From Streptomyces alboniger (GTDB taxonomy: Bacteria > Actinomycetota > Actinomycetes > Streptomycetales > Streptomycetaceae), in the NCBI RefSeq assembly GCF_008704395.1, contig NZ_CP023695.1, positions 5,704,001 through 5,768,000 of the forward strand: DNA of 64,000 nt, read 5' to 3'. Positions 56,796 through 64,000 of the stretch are shown here, in pieces (position 1 is the stretch's first letter; the number at the start of each line of letters is the position of its first letter). The notes beneath the pieces were generated by a model. It searched no databases. It worked only from the letters and a program-made list of their open reading frames with translations, and was not told where the DNA came from. The position numbers and the translations under genes are program-made.

Positions 56796-57557
56796 ATGAC
56801 CACCAAGGCCGACTCGAAGAGTGACGACGACAAAGGCGCCGGACGCTTCCTGCTGAAGCTCTCCGGCGAGGCGTTCGCCGGCGGGGGCGGCCTCGGGGTC
56901 GACCCCGACGTGGTGCACGCCATCGCGCGCGAGATCGCGGCCGTGGTCCGCGACGGCGCCCAGATCGCCATCGTCATCGGCGGCGGCAACTTCTTCCGCG
57001 GCGCCGAGCTCCAGCAGCGCGGCATGGACCGGGCCCGCTCGGACTACATGGGCATGCTCGGCACGGTCATGAACTGCCTGGCCCTCCAGGACTTCCTGGA
57101 GAAGGAGGACATCGACTGCCGCGTCCAGACCGCCATCACCATGGGGCAGGTCGCGGAGCCGTACATCCCGCTGCGCGCCGTGCGCCACCTGGAGAAGGGC
57201 CGCGTGGTCATCTTCGGCGCCGGTATGGGCATGCCGTACTTCTCCACCGACACCACCGCCGCCCAGCGAGCCCTGGAGATCGACGCCGAGGCGCTGCTCA
57301 TGGGCAAGAACGGCGTGGACGGCGTCTATGACTCCGACCCGAAGACCAACCCCGACGCGGTGAAGTTCGACGCCCTCGGCTACGGCGAGGTCATCACCCG
57401 CGACCTCAAGGTCGCCGACATGACCGCCATCACGCTGTGCCGGGACAACAAGCTGCCCATCCTCGTCTTCGAGCTGCTCTCCGAAGGCAATATCGCCCGG
57501 GCCGTCAAGGGTGAGAAGATCGGCACTCTCGTGGGCGACCAGGGAAGCCGGGCCTGA
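56796..57557 (+). CDS. pyrH: UMP kinase
   Basis: PyrH phosphorylates UMP to UDP. The 253-residue amino-acid-kinase-fold protein has [24 protein letters not shown], the [20 protein letters not shown] block and [17 protein letters not shown] 56796 with AGAAGCGAG upstream. The conserved tsf-pyrH-frr order is kept. Confidence 0.97.
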   Translation: MTTKADSKSDDDKGAGRFLLKLSGEAFAGGGGLGVDPDVVHAIAREIAAVVRDGAQIAIVIGGGNFFRGAELQQRGMDRARSDYMGMLGTVMNCLALQDFLEKEDIDCRVQTAITMGQVAEPYIPLRAVRHLEKGRVVIFGAGMGMPYFSTDTTAAQRALEIDAEALLMGKNGVDGVYDSDPKTNPDAVKFDALGYGEVITRDLKVADMTAITLCRDNKLPILVFELLSEGNIARAVKGEKIGTLVGDQGSRA

Positions 57558-57714
57558 CCCCGGGGACCTGGGCCGCTCTCAAGAGACGGACGCGAGACGT
57601 CACTTGAGAGGGATGGACAAAGCCCTGCCGGTCGGACACCGTGCAGGAAAGACACGCGACGCAGCCGGCCGCCCTGTGCTAGCCGGGCCTACTCAAGACA
57701 CGCAGGAGCAAGTG

Positions 57715-58272
57715 GTGATCGAAGAGACCCTCCTCGAGGCCGAGGAGAAGATGGAGAAGGCCGTCGTGGTCGCCAAGGAGGACTTCGCCGCGATCCGCAC
57801 CGGCCGTGCGCACCCGGCGATGTTCAACAAGATCGTGGCGGACTACTACGGTGCACTGACGCCGATCAACCAGCTGGCCTCGTTCTCGGTGCCCGAGCCG
57901 CGGATGGCCGTGGTGACCCCGTTCGACAAGAGCGCGCTGCGCAACATCGAACAGGCGATCCGCGACTCCGACCTCGGCGTCAACCCGAGCAACGACGGGA
58001 ACATCATCCGGGTGACGTTCCCCGAGCTGACGCAGGACCGCCGCAAGGAGTACATCAAGGTCGCCAAGACCAAGGCCGAGGACTCCAAGATCTCGATCCG
58101 TTCCATCCGCCGCAAGGCCAAGGAAGCCATCGACAAGGCCGTCAAGGACGGCGACATCGGTGAGGACGAGGGCCGTCGCGCCGAGAAGGAGCTGGACGAC
58201 ACCACGGCGAAGTACGTCACCCAGGTGGACGAGCTGCTCAAGCACAAGGAAGCCGAGCTGCTCGAAGTCTGA
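57715..58272 (+). CDS. frr: Ribosome recycling factor
   Basis: RRF splits post-termination ribosomes with EF-G. The 185-residue length is exactly that of the family; it reads [38 protein letters not shown] and [14 protein letters not shown] 57715 is chosen (AGGAG 6 nt upstream); an adjacent GTG at 57712 is an alternative. 157 bp separate it from pyrH. Confidence 0.97.
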   Translation: MIEETLLEAEEKMEKAVVVAKEDFAAIRTGRAHPAMFNKIVADYYGALTPINQLASFSVPEPRMAVVTPFDKSALRNIEQAIRDSDLGVNPSNDGNIIRVTFPELTQDRRKEYIKVAKTKAEDSKISIRSIRRKAKEAIDKAVKDGDIGEDEGRRAEKELDDTTAKYVTQVDELLKHKEAELLEV

Positions 58273-58304
58273 GGCTCGAGTCCTAGGAATCAGGAAACCG
58301 ATCC

Positions 58305-59351
58305 GTGAACGACTCTTCCTGGGGGGCGCCGCCCAGAGCCGGGTACTGGGGGCCTCCCGACCAGGGATCTGGTCAGGGGGCGCCCCCGGCAGGTCCCGCG
58401 TACGATGCGCAGGACGCGCTGCTTCCGCCCGAGACGCAGCCGATGCCCATCGTGCCCGACACCCCCGCGCCCCCGCAGGAGCCCATGCCCAGCGCACCAC
58501 AGCCCGCCCCGGCAGCGCCGCGCCCTCCGCAGAAGAAGAGCGCGGGTCGTGATCTCGGCGCGGCCATAGGAGTCGGTGTGGGACTCGGCGCGGTGATCAT
58601 CGCGTCGCTCTTCATCGTCAAGGCCGTCTTCATCGGCGTCATAGCGGTCGCCGTCGTGGTCGGCCTCTGGGAGCTCACCTCCCGGCTCGACGAGCGCAAG
58701 GGCATCAAGGCCCCGCTGGTGCCGCTCGCGGTGGGCGGCACGGCGATGGTCGTCGCCGGGTACGTCCGGGGGGCCGAGGGTGCGTGGGTGGCGATGGCGC
58801 TCACCGCGCTCGCGGTCCTGGTCTGGCGCATGACCGAGCCTCCCGAGGGCTATCTGAAGGACGTCACGGCGGGCGTCTTCGCGGCCTTCTACGTCCCCTT
58901 CCTCGCGACGTTCGTGGCGCTGATGCTCACCGCGGACGACGGGCCGTGGCGGGTGCTCACGTTCCTGCTGCTGACCGTGGTCAGCGACACCGGGGCGTAC
59001 GCGATCGGCTGGCGCTTCGGCAAGCACAAGCTGGCGCCGCGCATCAGCCCCGGCAAGACCCGCGAGGGCCTGCTCGGTGCGGTCACGTTCGCGATGGCCG
59101 CGGGCGCCCTGTGCATGGAGTTCCTGATCGACGGCGGCACGTGGTGGCAGGGCCTGCTGATCGGTCTCGCGGTCGCGGCGAGCGCCACGCTCGGTGACCT
59201 CGGCGAGTCGATGATCAAGCGGGACCTCGGCATCAAGGACATGGGCACGCTGCTGCCGGGCCACGGCGGCATCATGGACCGGCTCGACTCCCTGCTGCCG
59301 ACGGCGCCGGTGGTCTGGCTTCTGCTCGTGGTCTTCGTCGGGTCCACCTGA
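58305..59351 (+). CDS. cdsA: Phosphatidate cytidylyltransferase
   Basis: CdsA makes CDP-diacylglycerol for phospholipid synthesis. The 348-residue protein has a Pro/Gln-rich N-terminal extension (about 1-80), then eight or so membrane helices and the C-terminal signature S-M-I-K-R-D-L-G-I-K-D-M-G-T-L-L-P-G-H-G-G-I-M-D-R. GTG 58305. The gene follows frr as usual. Confidence 0.95.
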   Translation: MNDSSWGAPPRAGYWGPPDQGSGQGAPPAGPAYDAQDALLPPETQPMPIVPDTPAPPQEPMPSAPQPAPAAPRPPQKKSAGRDLGAAIGVGVGLGAVIIASLFIVKAVFIGVIAVAVVVGLWELTSRLDERKGIKAPLVPLAVGGTAMVVAGYVRGAEGAWVAMALTALAVLVWRMTEPPEGYLKDVTAGVFAAFYVPFLATFVALMLTADDGPWRVLTFLLLTVVSDTGAYAIGWRFGKHKLAPRISPGKTREGLLGAVTFAMAAGALCMEFLIDGGTWWQGLLIGLAVAASATLGDLGESMIKRDLGIKDMGTLLPGHGGIMDRLDSLLPTAPVVWLLLVVFVGST

Positions 59352-59421
59352 CCGACTGCACGGCCGACCGCACGGTCGCTGCTTTCCCTTCTGACCTGCG
59401 CGGATGTGCGTGAGGGGCTCG

Positions 59422-59430
59422 TTGTCCACA
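59422..59430 (+). promoter_or_regulatory. DnaA-box sequence before rlmN
   Basis: TTGTCCACA is a perfect match to the Streptomyces DnaA box, 45 bp before the rlmN start. A single box this far from oriC may bind DnaA as a regulator or titration site, or be chance. Confidence 0.4.
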
Positions 59431-59474
59431 GGGCGGCGGGCCCCTTGTCGTATGTCTGCGACACTGGAAGGACC

Positions 59475-60581
59475 ATGCCTGTACCCGGAGAACTCACCTT
59501 CGTCGCGCCCCGCGGAGCCAAGAAGCCCCCGCGGCATCTCGCCGACCTCACGCCCGCCGAGCGCAAGGAAGCCGTCGCCGCCATCGGCGAGAAGCCGTTC
59601 CGCGCCAAGCAGCTCTCGCAGCACTACTTCGCGCGCTACGCCCACGACCCGGCGGAGTGGACCGACATCCCCGCCGGTGCGCGCGACAAGCTCCGGGAAG
59701 CGCTGCTGCCCGACCTGATGTCCGTGGTGCGGCACATCAGCTGCGACGACGACACCACGCGCAAGACGCTGTGGCGCCTCTTCGACGGGACGCTCGTCGA
59801 GTCGGTGCTCATGCGCTACCCCGACCGGGTCACCATGTGCATCAGCTCCCAGGCGGGCTGCGGCATGAACTGCCCGTTCTGCGCCACAGGCCAGGCCGGC
59901 CTCGACCGGAACCTGTCGACGGGCGAGATCGTGCACCAGATCGTCGACGGCATGCGGGCGCTCAGGGACGGCGAGATCCCCGGCGGGCCCGCGCGCCTCT
60001 CCAACATCGTCTTCATGGGCATGGGCGAGCCGCTGGCCAACTACAACCGCGTGACCGGCGCCATCCGCCGCCTCACCGACCCGGAGCCGGACGGCCTCGG
60101 GCTCTCGCAGCGCGGGATCACGGTGTCGACGGTCGGGCTCGTGCCCGCCATCCACCGGTTCTCCGACGAGGGCTTCAAGTGCCGCCTCGCGATCTCGCTG
60201 CACGCCCCGGACGACGACCTGCGCGACACCCTCGTGCCGGTCAACACCAAGTGGAAGGTGCGGGAGGTGCTCGACGCCGGCTGGGAGTACGCGGCCAAGT
60301 CCGGTCGCCGCCTCTCCATCGAGTACGCGCTGATCCGCGACATCAACGACCACGCGTGGCGCGGTGACCGCCTCGGCCGGCTGCTCAAGGGCAAGCCGGT
60401 GCACGTGAACCTCATTCCGCTGAACCCGACGCCGGGCTCGAAGTGGACGGCCTCGCGGCCCGAGGACGAGAAGGCGTTCGTGGAGGCCATCGCCGCCCAC
60501 GGGGTGCCGGTGACCATCCGGGACACCCGGGGCCAGGAGATCGACGGGGCGTGCGGTCAGCTCGCGGCCGCCGAGAGGTAG
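59475..60581 (+). CDS. rlmN: 23S rRNA/tRNA (adenine-C2)-methyltransferase RlmN
   Basis: RlmN is a radical-SAM enzyme that methylates A2503 of 23S rRNA and A37 of some tRNAs. The 368-residue protein has the radical-SAM cluster motif [14 protein letters not shown] (C-x3-C-x2-C), [11 protein letters not shown] and the conserved C-terminal D-G-A-C-G-Q-L with the methylated Cys. ATG 59475 has GGAAGGA upstream. Confidence 0.96.
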   Translation: MPVPGELTFVAPRGAKKPPRHLADLTPAERKEAVAAIGEKPFRAKQLSQHYFARYAHDPAEWTDIPAGARDKLREALLPDLMSVVRHISCDDDTTRKTLWRLFDGTLVESVLMRYPDRVTMCISSQAGCGMNCPFCATGQAGLDRNLSTGEIVHQIVDGMRALRDGEIPGGPARLSNIVFMGMGEPLANYNRVTGAIRRLTDPEPDGLGLSQRGITVSTVGLVPAIHRFSDEGFKCRLAISLHAPDDDLRDTLVPVNTKWKVREVLDAGWEYAAKSGRRLSIEYALIRDINDHAWRGDRLGRLLKGKPVHVNLIPLNPTPGSKWTASRPEDEKAFVEAIAAHGVPVTIRDTRGQEIDGACGQLAAAER

Positions 60582-60644
60582 TCTGGCGGTCGTACGCCTC
60601 GTACATGCGATCGCGTACTGCTCGTACACACATCTGCATATTCC

Positions 60645-60740
60645 GACAGGGGAGCGCCACAGCGCTGAGAGTGCGGCACCTTGGACAGGTGGGCCGCAGA
60701 CCCTCTGAACCTCGCCCAGGTCATTCTGGGTAGGAAGTTC
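60645..60740 (+). ncRNA. TPP (THI-box) riboswitch
   Basis: The leader of thiB carries the thi-box elements in order: ACAGGGGAGC, GCTGAGAGTGCGG, GCCGCAGACCCTCTGAACCT, then TCATTCTGGGTAGGAAG. The CTGAGA and CTCTGAACCT cores and the final GTAGGAAG are diagnostic of the TPP-binding aptamer. It sits 64 bp after rlmN and 91 bp before thiB, so thiamine pyrophosphate should shut off the transporter. Confidence 0.95.
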
Positions 60741-60761
60741 GGGCACGACTCAAGCTGTTGC

Positions 60762-60795
60762 GCCCTGCCCGCGGGCTTTCGCCGGCGGGCAGGGC
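60762..60795 (+). terminator. Riboswitch expression-platform hairpin
   Basis: GCCCTGCCCGC and GCGGGCAGGGC form a perfect 11-bp stem around a 12-nt loop, followed by CGCGTCTCTTCC, between the TPP aptamer and the thiB ribosome site (AGGAGG at about 60817-60822). It is the likely ligand-dependent terminator, although the T-tract is weak. Confidence 0.7.
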
Positions 60796-60830
60796 CGCGT
60801 CTCTTCCTGGTCTCCCAGGAGGACATTCCA

Positions 60831-61913
60831 GTGAGCACCAAGAAGGTCACGTTCACCGCCGTCGCGGTGGGCATCGGGCTCGTCGCCGTCTCGGCGTGCG
60901 GCGGCTCCGACAGCGGTTCCACGAAGGACGGCTCCAAGAGCGTCACGCTGATCAGCCATGACTCCTTCAACGTCTCCAAGGACGTACTGAAGGACTTCGA
61001 GAAGCGCTCGGGGTACAAGGTCAACGTCCTCAAGGACGGTGACGCGGGCGCCGCCGTGAACAAGGCGGTCCTCTCGAAGGACAACCCGCAGGGCGACGTC
61101 TTCTTCGGCGTGGACAACACGCTGCTCTCACGCGCGCTCGACCACGGGCTCTTCCAGTCGTACGAGGCCAAGGGCTCGGACAGGATCAAGCCCGAGTTCC
61201 GCGTCGACGGGGGCAAGCACCGGGTGACGCCCGTGGACAGCGGCGACATCTGCGTGAACTACGACAAGAAGTACTTCGCCGACAAGAAGCTGGCGCCTCC
61301 GAAGTCCTTCGACGATCTCCTCAAGCCGCGGTACAAGAACCTGCTGGTCACCGAGAACGCCGCGACCTCGTCGCCCGGACTCGGGTTCCTGCTCGGCACG
61401 GCGGCGAAGTACGGCGACAAGGGCTGGGAGAGCTACTGGAAGAAGCTCGACGCCAACGGCGTCAAGGTCGTCGACGGCTGGGAGCAGGCCTACAACGAGG
61501 AGTTCTCCGGTTCCGCGGGCGGCAAGAAGGCCAAGGGCGACCGGCCGCTCGTCGTCTCCTACGCCTCCTCCCCGCCCGTCGAGGTGCTCTACGGCAAGCC
61601 GCAGCCCAAGAAGGCGCCGACCGGCGTCGCGACCGGCACGTGCTTCCGCCAGGTCGAGTACGCGGGTCTGCTGAGCAACGCCAGGAACCCCGAGGGCGGC
61701 AAGGCGCTCCTCGACTTCCTCGCGAGCGCGAAGTTCCAGGAGGACATGCCGCTGAACATGTTCGTGAACCCGGTGCGCGAGGGCGTCGAGCTGCCCGAGC
61801 TGTTCACGAAGCACGGGGTGAGGGTCGACGCGCCCCAGACCATGGACCCGAAGAAGATCGCCGACAATCGCGAGCCGTGGATCAAGTCGTGGACCTCGCT
61901 CGTACGGAAGTGA
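60831..61913 (+). CDS. thiB: Thiamine ABC transporter substrate-binding lipoprotein
   Basis: The 360-residue protein has a lipoprotein signal with lipobox V-S-A-C (Cys23) and an ABC substrate-binding fold (V-T-L-I-S-H-D-S-F, G-D-V-F-F-G-V-D-N-T-L-L, R-V-T-P-V-D-S-G-D-I-C-V-N-Y-D) resembling ThiB/TbpA. Position under a TPP riboswitch and before thiP-thiQ supports thiamine, TPP or a precursor as ligand. GTG 60831 with AGGAGG upstream. Its stop overlaps thiP. Confidence 0.92.
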   Translation: MSTKKVTFTAVAVGIGLVAVSACGGSDSGSTKDGSKSVTLISHDSFNVSKDVLKDFEKRSGYKVNVLKDGDAGAAVNKAVLSKDNPQGDVFFGVDNTLLSRALDHGLFQSYEAKGSDRIKPEFRVDGGKHRVTPVDSGDICVNYDKKYFADKKLAPPKSFDDLLKPRYKNLLVTENAATSSPGLGFLLGTAAKYGDKGWESYWKKLDANGVKVVDGWEQAYNEEFSGSAGGKKAKGDRPLVVSYASSPPVEVLYGKPQPKKAPTGVATGTCFRQVEYAGLLSNARNPEGGKALLDFLASAKFQEDMPLNMFVNPVREGVELPELFTKHGVRVDAPQTMDPKKIADNREPWIKSWTSLVRK

Positions 61914-63580
61914 CGAAGTCCCGCTCCCGCGCGGGCTTCGGCCGGGGGAGCGCGGCGCGGCTCGGTCTGATGGCCCTGCCCGTCGCGTTCTTCGCGGTCT
62001 TCTTCGCCTATCCGGTCTCGGCGATCGTCGCGCGCGGCCTGCACATCGGCGGGGTCTGGCGGTTCGGGCGGGTCGCGGAGGTGCTCGGGCAGTCCGACAT
62101 CCGCCATGTCCTGTGGTTCACGACCTGGCAGGCGCTCGCCTCGACCGCGCTCACGCTGCTGATCGCGCTCCCCGGCGCGTATGTCTTCGCGCGCTTCGAC
62201 TTCCCCGGCAAGCAGGTGCTGAGGGCCGTCGTCACCGTGCCGTTCGTGCTGCCCACGGTCGTCGTCGGCACGGCCTTCCTGGCGCTGATCGGGCGGGGAG
62301 GGCTCTTCGACGAGCTGTGGGGCGTGCGCCTGGACACCACCGTGTGGGCGATCCTGCTCGCGCACGTGTTCTTCAACTACGCGGTGGTCGTCCGCACGGT
62401 CGGCGGGCTCTGGTCGCAGCTCGACCCGCGGCAGGAGGAGGCCGCGCGGATGCTCGGGGCCTCGCGCTGGACGGCGTGGCGGACCGTGACGCTGCCCGCG
62501 CTCGGGCCGGCCGTGGCGGCCGCCGCGCTCATGGTCTTCCTCTTCACCTTCACCTCCTTCGGTGTCGTGCAGATCCTGGGCGGGCCCGCTTACTCGACGC
62601 TCGAAGTGGAGATCTACCGGCAGACCGCTCAGCTCCTCGATCTGCCGACGGCCGCCGTGCTGACGGTCGTGCAGTTCGCGGCGGTCGGCCTGATCCTGGC
62701 GGTCCACGCGTGGACGGTGCGGCGGCGCGAGAGCGCGCTGAAGCTGGTCGACGCCTCGGCCGTGGCGCGCCGCCCGCGCGGTGCGGGGCAGTGGTCGCTG
62801 CTCGGACTGGTCATGGCCACGGTCGTGCTGCTGATCCTGCTGCCGCTCGGGGTGCTGATCCAGCGTTCCTTCGACGGCCCGGACGGCTTCGGCCTCGCGT
62901 ACTTCAGAGAGCTGACCTCGGCGGAGGGCGGCGCCTTCCTCGTGCCGCCGATCGAGGCGGTCTGGAATTCCCTTCACTACGCGATCGTGGCGACGGCCAT
63001 CGCGGTCGTCATCGGCGGGCTCGCGGCCGCCGCCCTGACGCGGAGAGCCGGTCGTCTCGTACGCGGGTTCGACGCGCTCCTTATGCTGCCGCTCGGGGTG
63101 TCGGCGGTGACCGTCGGCTTCGGGTTCCTCATCACGCTGGACGAGCCGCCGCTCGACCTGCGGGCCTCCTGGATCCTGGTGCCGCTCGCCCAGGCGCTGG
63201 TCGGCGTGCCCTTCGTCGTACGCACCATGCTGCCCGTCCTGCGCGCTGTCGACGGGCGGCTGCGTGAGGCGGCGGCCGTGCTCGGCGCCTCGCCGCTGCG
63301 GGCGTGGCGGGAGGTCGACCTGCCGATGGTGCGGCGGGCGCTGCTGATCGCCGCAGGGTTCGCCTTCGCCGTCTCGCTCGGTGAGTTCGGGGCGACCGTC
63401 TTCATCGCGCGGCCCGACAACCCGACCCTGCCGGTCGCCGTGGCGCGGCTGCTCGGACGGGCCGGGGACCTCAACTACGGGCAGGCGATGGCCCTCTCGA
63501 CGATCCTCATGGTGGTGTGCGCGGTGTCGCTGCTGCTTTTGGAACGCATCTGTACCGAACGCACCACGGGAGAGTTCTGA
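61910..63580 (+). CDS. thiP: Thiamine ABC transporter permease
   Basis: The 556-residue membrane protein is a fused double permease with about 12 helices and two EAA-type loops: E-E-A-A-R-M-L-G-A-S-R-W-T-A-W and R-E-A-A-A-V-L-G-A-S-P-L-R-A-W, which contact the ATPase. This double-length layout is typical of ThiP. GTG 61910 overlaps the thiB stop, and its own stop overlaps the thiQ start (TGATG-type, 1-2 bp). Confidence 0.92.
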   Translation: MTKSRSRAGFGRGSAARLGLMALPVAFFAVFFAYPVSAIVARGLHIGGVWRFGRVAEVLGQSDIRHVLWFTTWQALASTALTLLIALPGAYVFARFDFPGKQVLRAVVTVPFVLPTVVVGTAFLALIGRGGLFDELWGVRLDTTVWAILLAHVFFNYAVVVRTVGGLWSQLDPRQEEAARMLGASRWTAWRTVTLPALGPAVAAAALMVFLFTFTSFGVVQILGGPAYSTLEVEIYRQTAQLLDLPTAAVLTVVQFAAVGLILAVHAWTVRRRESALKLVDASAVARRPRGAGQWSLLGLVMATVVLLILLPLGVLIQRSFDGPDGFGLAYFRELTSAEGGAFLVPPIEAVWNSLHYAIVATAIAVVIGGLAAAALTRRAGRLVRGFDALLMLPLGVSAVTVGFGFLITLDEPPLDLRASWILVPLAQALVGVPFVVRTMLPVLRAVDGRLREAAAVLGASPLRAWREVDLPMVRRALLIAAGFAFAVSLGEFGATVFIARPDNPTLPVAVARLLGRAGDLNYGQAMALSTILMVVCAVSLLLLERICTERTTGEF

Positions 63581-64000
63581 TGGGCCCGCAGCCAATTCCG
63601 GCCGCCTTGCTGCGCCTGCGTGAGGCGACCGTCCGTTTCGGGGCGCGGGCCGTGCTCGACGCCGTGGACCTGGAGGTCGCCGAGCACGAGATCGTCTGTG
63701 TGCTCGGGCCGAGCGGCAGCGGCAAGTCGACGCTGCTGCGCGCGGTCGCCGGGCTCCAGTCCCTCGACGCGGGGCGGATCGAACTCGGTGGGCGCGACCA
63801 GCGCGGGGTGCCCGCGCACAAGCGGGGCGTCGGCCTGATGTTCCAGGACCACCAGCTCTTCCCGCAGCGCGACGTGGCGGGCAATGTCACCTTCGGGCTG
63901 CGCATGCACGGCGCCTCGCGGGGCGAACAGGCCGACCGGGTCGCCGAGTTGCTCGAACTCGTCGGGCTGCCGAAGGCGCAGCGGCGCGCGGTCGCCTCGC
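63580..64000 (+). CDS. thiQ: Thiamine ABC transporter ATP-binding protein (cut by window edge)
   Basis: From ATG 63580 the frame stays open to the window end (140 codons). It shows Walker A L-G-P-S-G-S-G-K-S-T (about 43-52) and the Q-loop M-F-Q-D-H-Q-L-F-P-Q-R-D-V (about 87-99). The signature, Walker B and the stop lie outside. It should power the ThiB-ThiP importer. One-base overlap with thiP. Confidence 0.9.
   Translation, partial: MGPQPIPAALLRLREATVRFGARAVLDAVDLEVAEHEIVCVLGPSGSGKSTLLRAVAGLQSLDAGRIELGGRDQRGVPAHKRGVGLMFQDHQLFPQRDVAGNVTFGLRMHGASRGEQADRVAELLELVGLPKAQRRAVAS

Overview
The window is chromosomal DNA from a Streptomyces (or very close relative). Coding regions are very GC-rich, GTG starts and 4-bp start/stop overlaps are common, and it carries Streptomyces marker genes: whiG (sporulation sigma factor), nsdA, a SARP/AfsR-type regulator, glcP, four clustered signal peptidases and the amtB-glnK-glnD nitrogen cluster. 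Gene order follows the conserved core thiL ... rnc-mutM ... smc ... ftsY ... amtB-glnK-glnD-ffh ... rpsP-rimM-trmD-rplS-sip ... dprA-whiG ... rpsB-tsf-pyrH-frr-cdsA-rlmN. I see no rRNA or tRNA gene, IS element, prophage or CRISPR array.

Region 1 (1-9.0 kb): a lipoprotein and a stand-alone Lrp ligand-binding domain diverge from thiL-thiD (thiamine phosphate kinase and HMP-P kinase). An accessory pair follows on the minus strand, a 1008-residue SARP-type regulator and an FAD monooxygenase, then rpmB and a FakA/DAK-type kinase. Region 2 (9.0-18.1 kb): recG, rsmD, coaD, a DivIVA-like coiled-coil protein, and a yceD-rpmF-rnc-mutM group, then an HxlR regulator, a secreted CAP protein and acylphosphatase. 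Region 3 (18.1-28.3 kb): a 67-residue coiled-coil protein, smc, the glucose permease gene glcP, a luciferase-like flavoprotein, an NCS1 permease and ftsY. Region 4 (28.3-40.7 kb): a primase-like protein, nsdA, the nitrogen cluster with a GlnR-type site, ffh, ftsH and a methyltransferase. Region 5 (40.7-53.8 kb): a SprT-like protein, the rpsP/rimM/trmD/rplS translation cluster, sipW-X-Y-Z, Nudix, DUF2469, yraN-comM-dprA, whiG and a TetR regulator. Region 6 (53.8-64 kb): an M23 peptidase, rpsB, tsf, pyrH, frr, cdsA, rlmN, and a TPP-riboswitch-controlled thiB-thiP-thiQ transporter cut off by the right edge.

The genes cover translation and RNA modification (L28, L32, S16, L19, S2, EF-Ts, RRF, RimM, TrmD, RlmN, RsmD, RNase III), protein export (FtsY, Ffh, four type I signal peptidases, FtsH), chromosome maintenance and DNA uptake or repair (Smc, RecG, MutM, ComM, DprA), nitrogen sensing and thiamine supply at both ends of the window.

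No obviously new multi-gene system is visible. The most interesting signals are regulatory or structural: tandem CRISPR-repeat-like hairpins in the rplS leader with a relative in the rpsB/M23 intergenic region; an in-frame TTA (bldA-type) codon in dprA; a hairpin that covers the Shine-Dalgarno of the luciferase-like gene; a possible leader peptide and attenuator before pyrH; repeated motifs before glcP; long inverted repeats around the HxlR and CAP genes; and several poorly characterised proteins (SprT-like plus zinc ribbon, DivIVA-like with an exact 60-residue internal repeat, smc-linked coiled coil).
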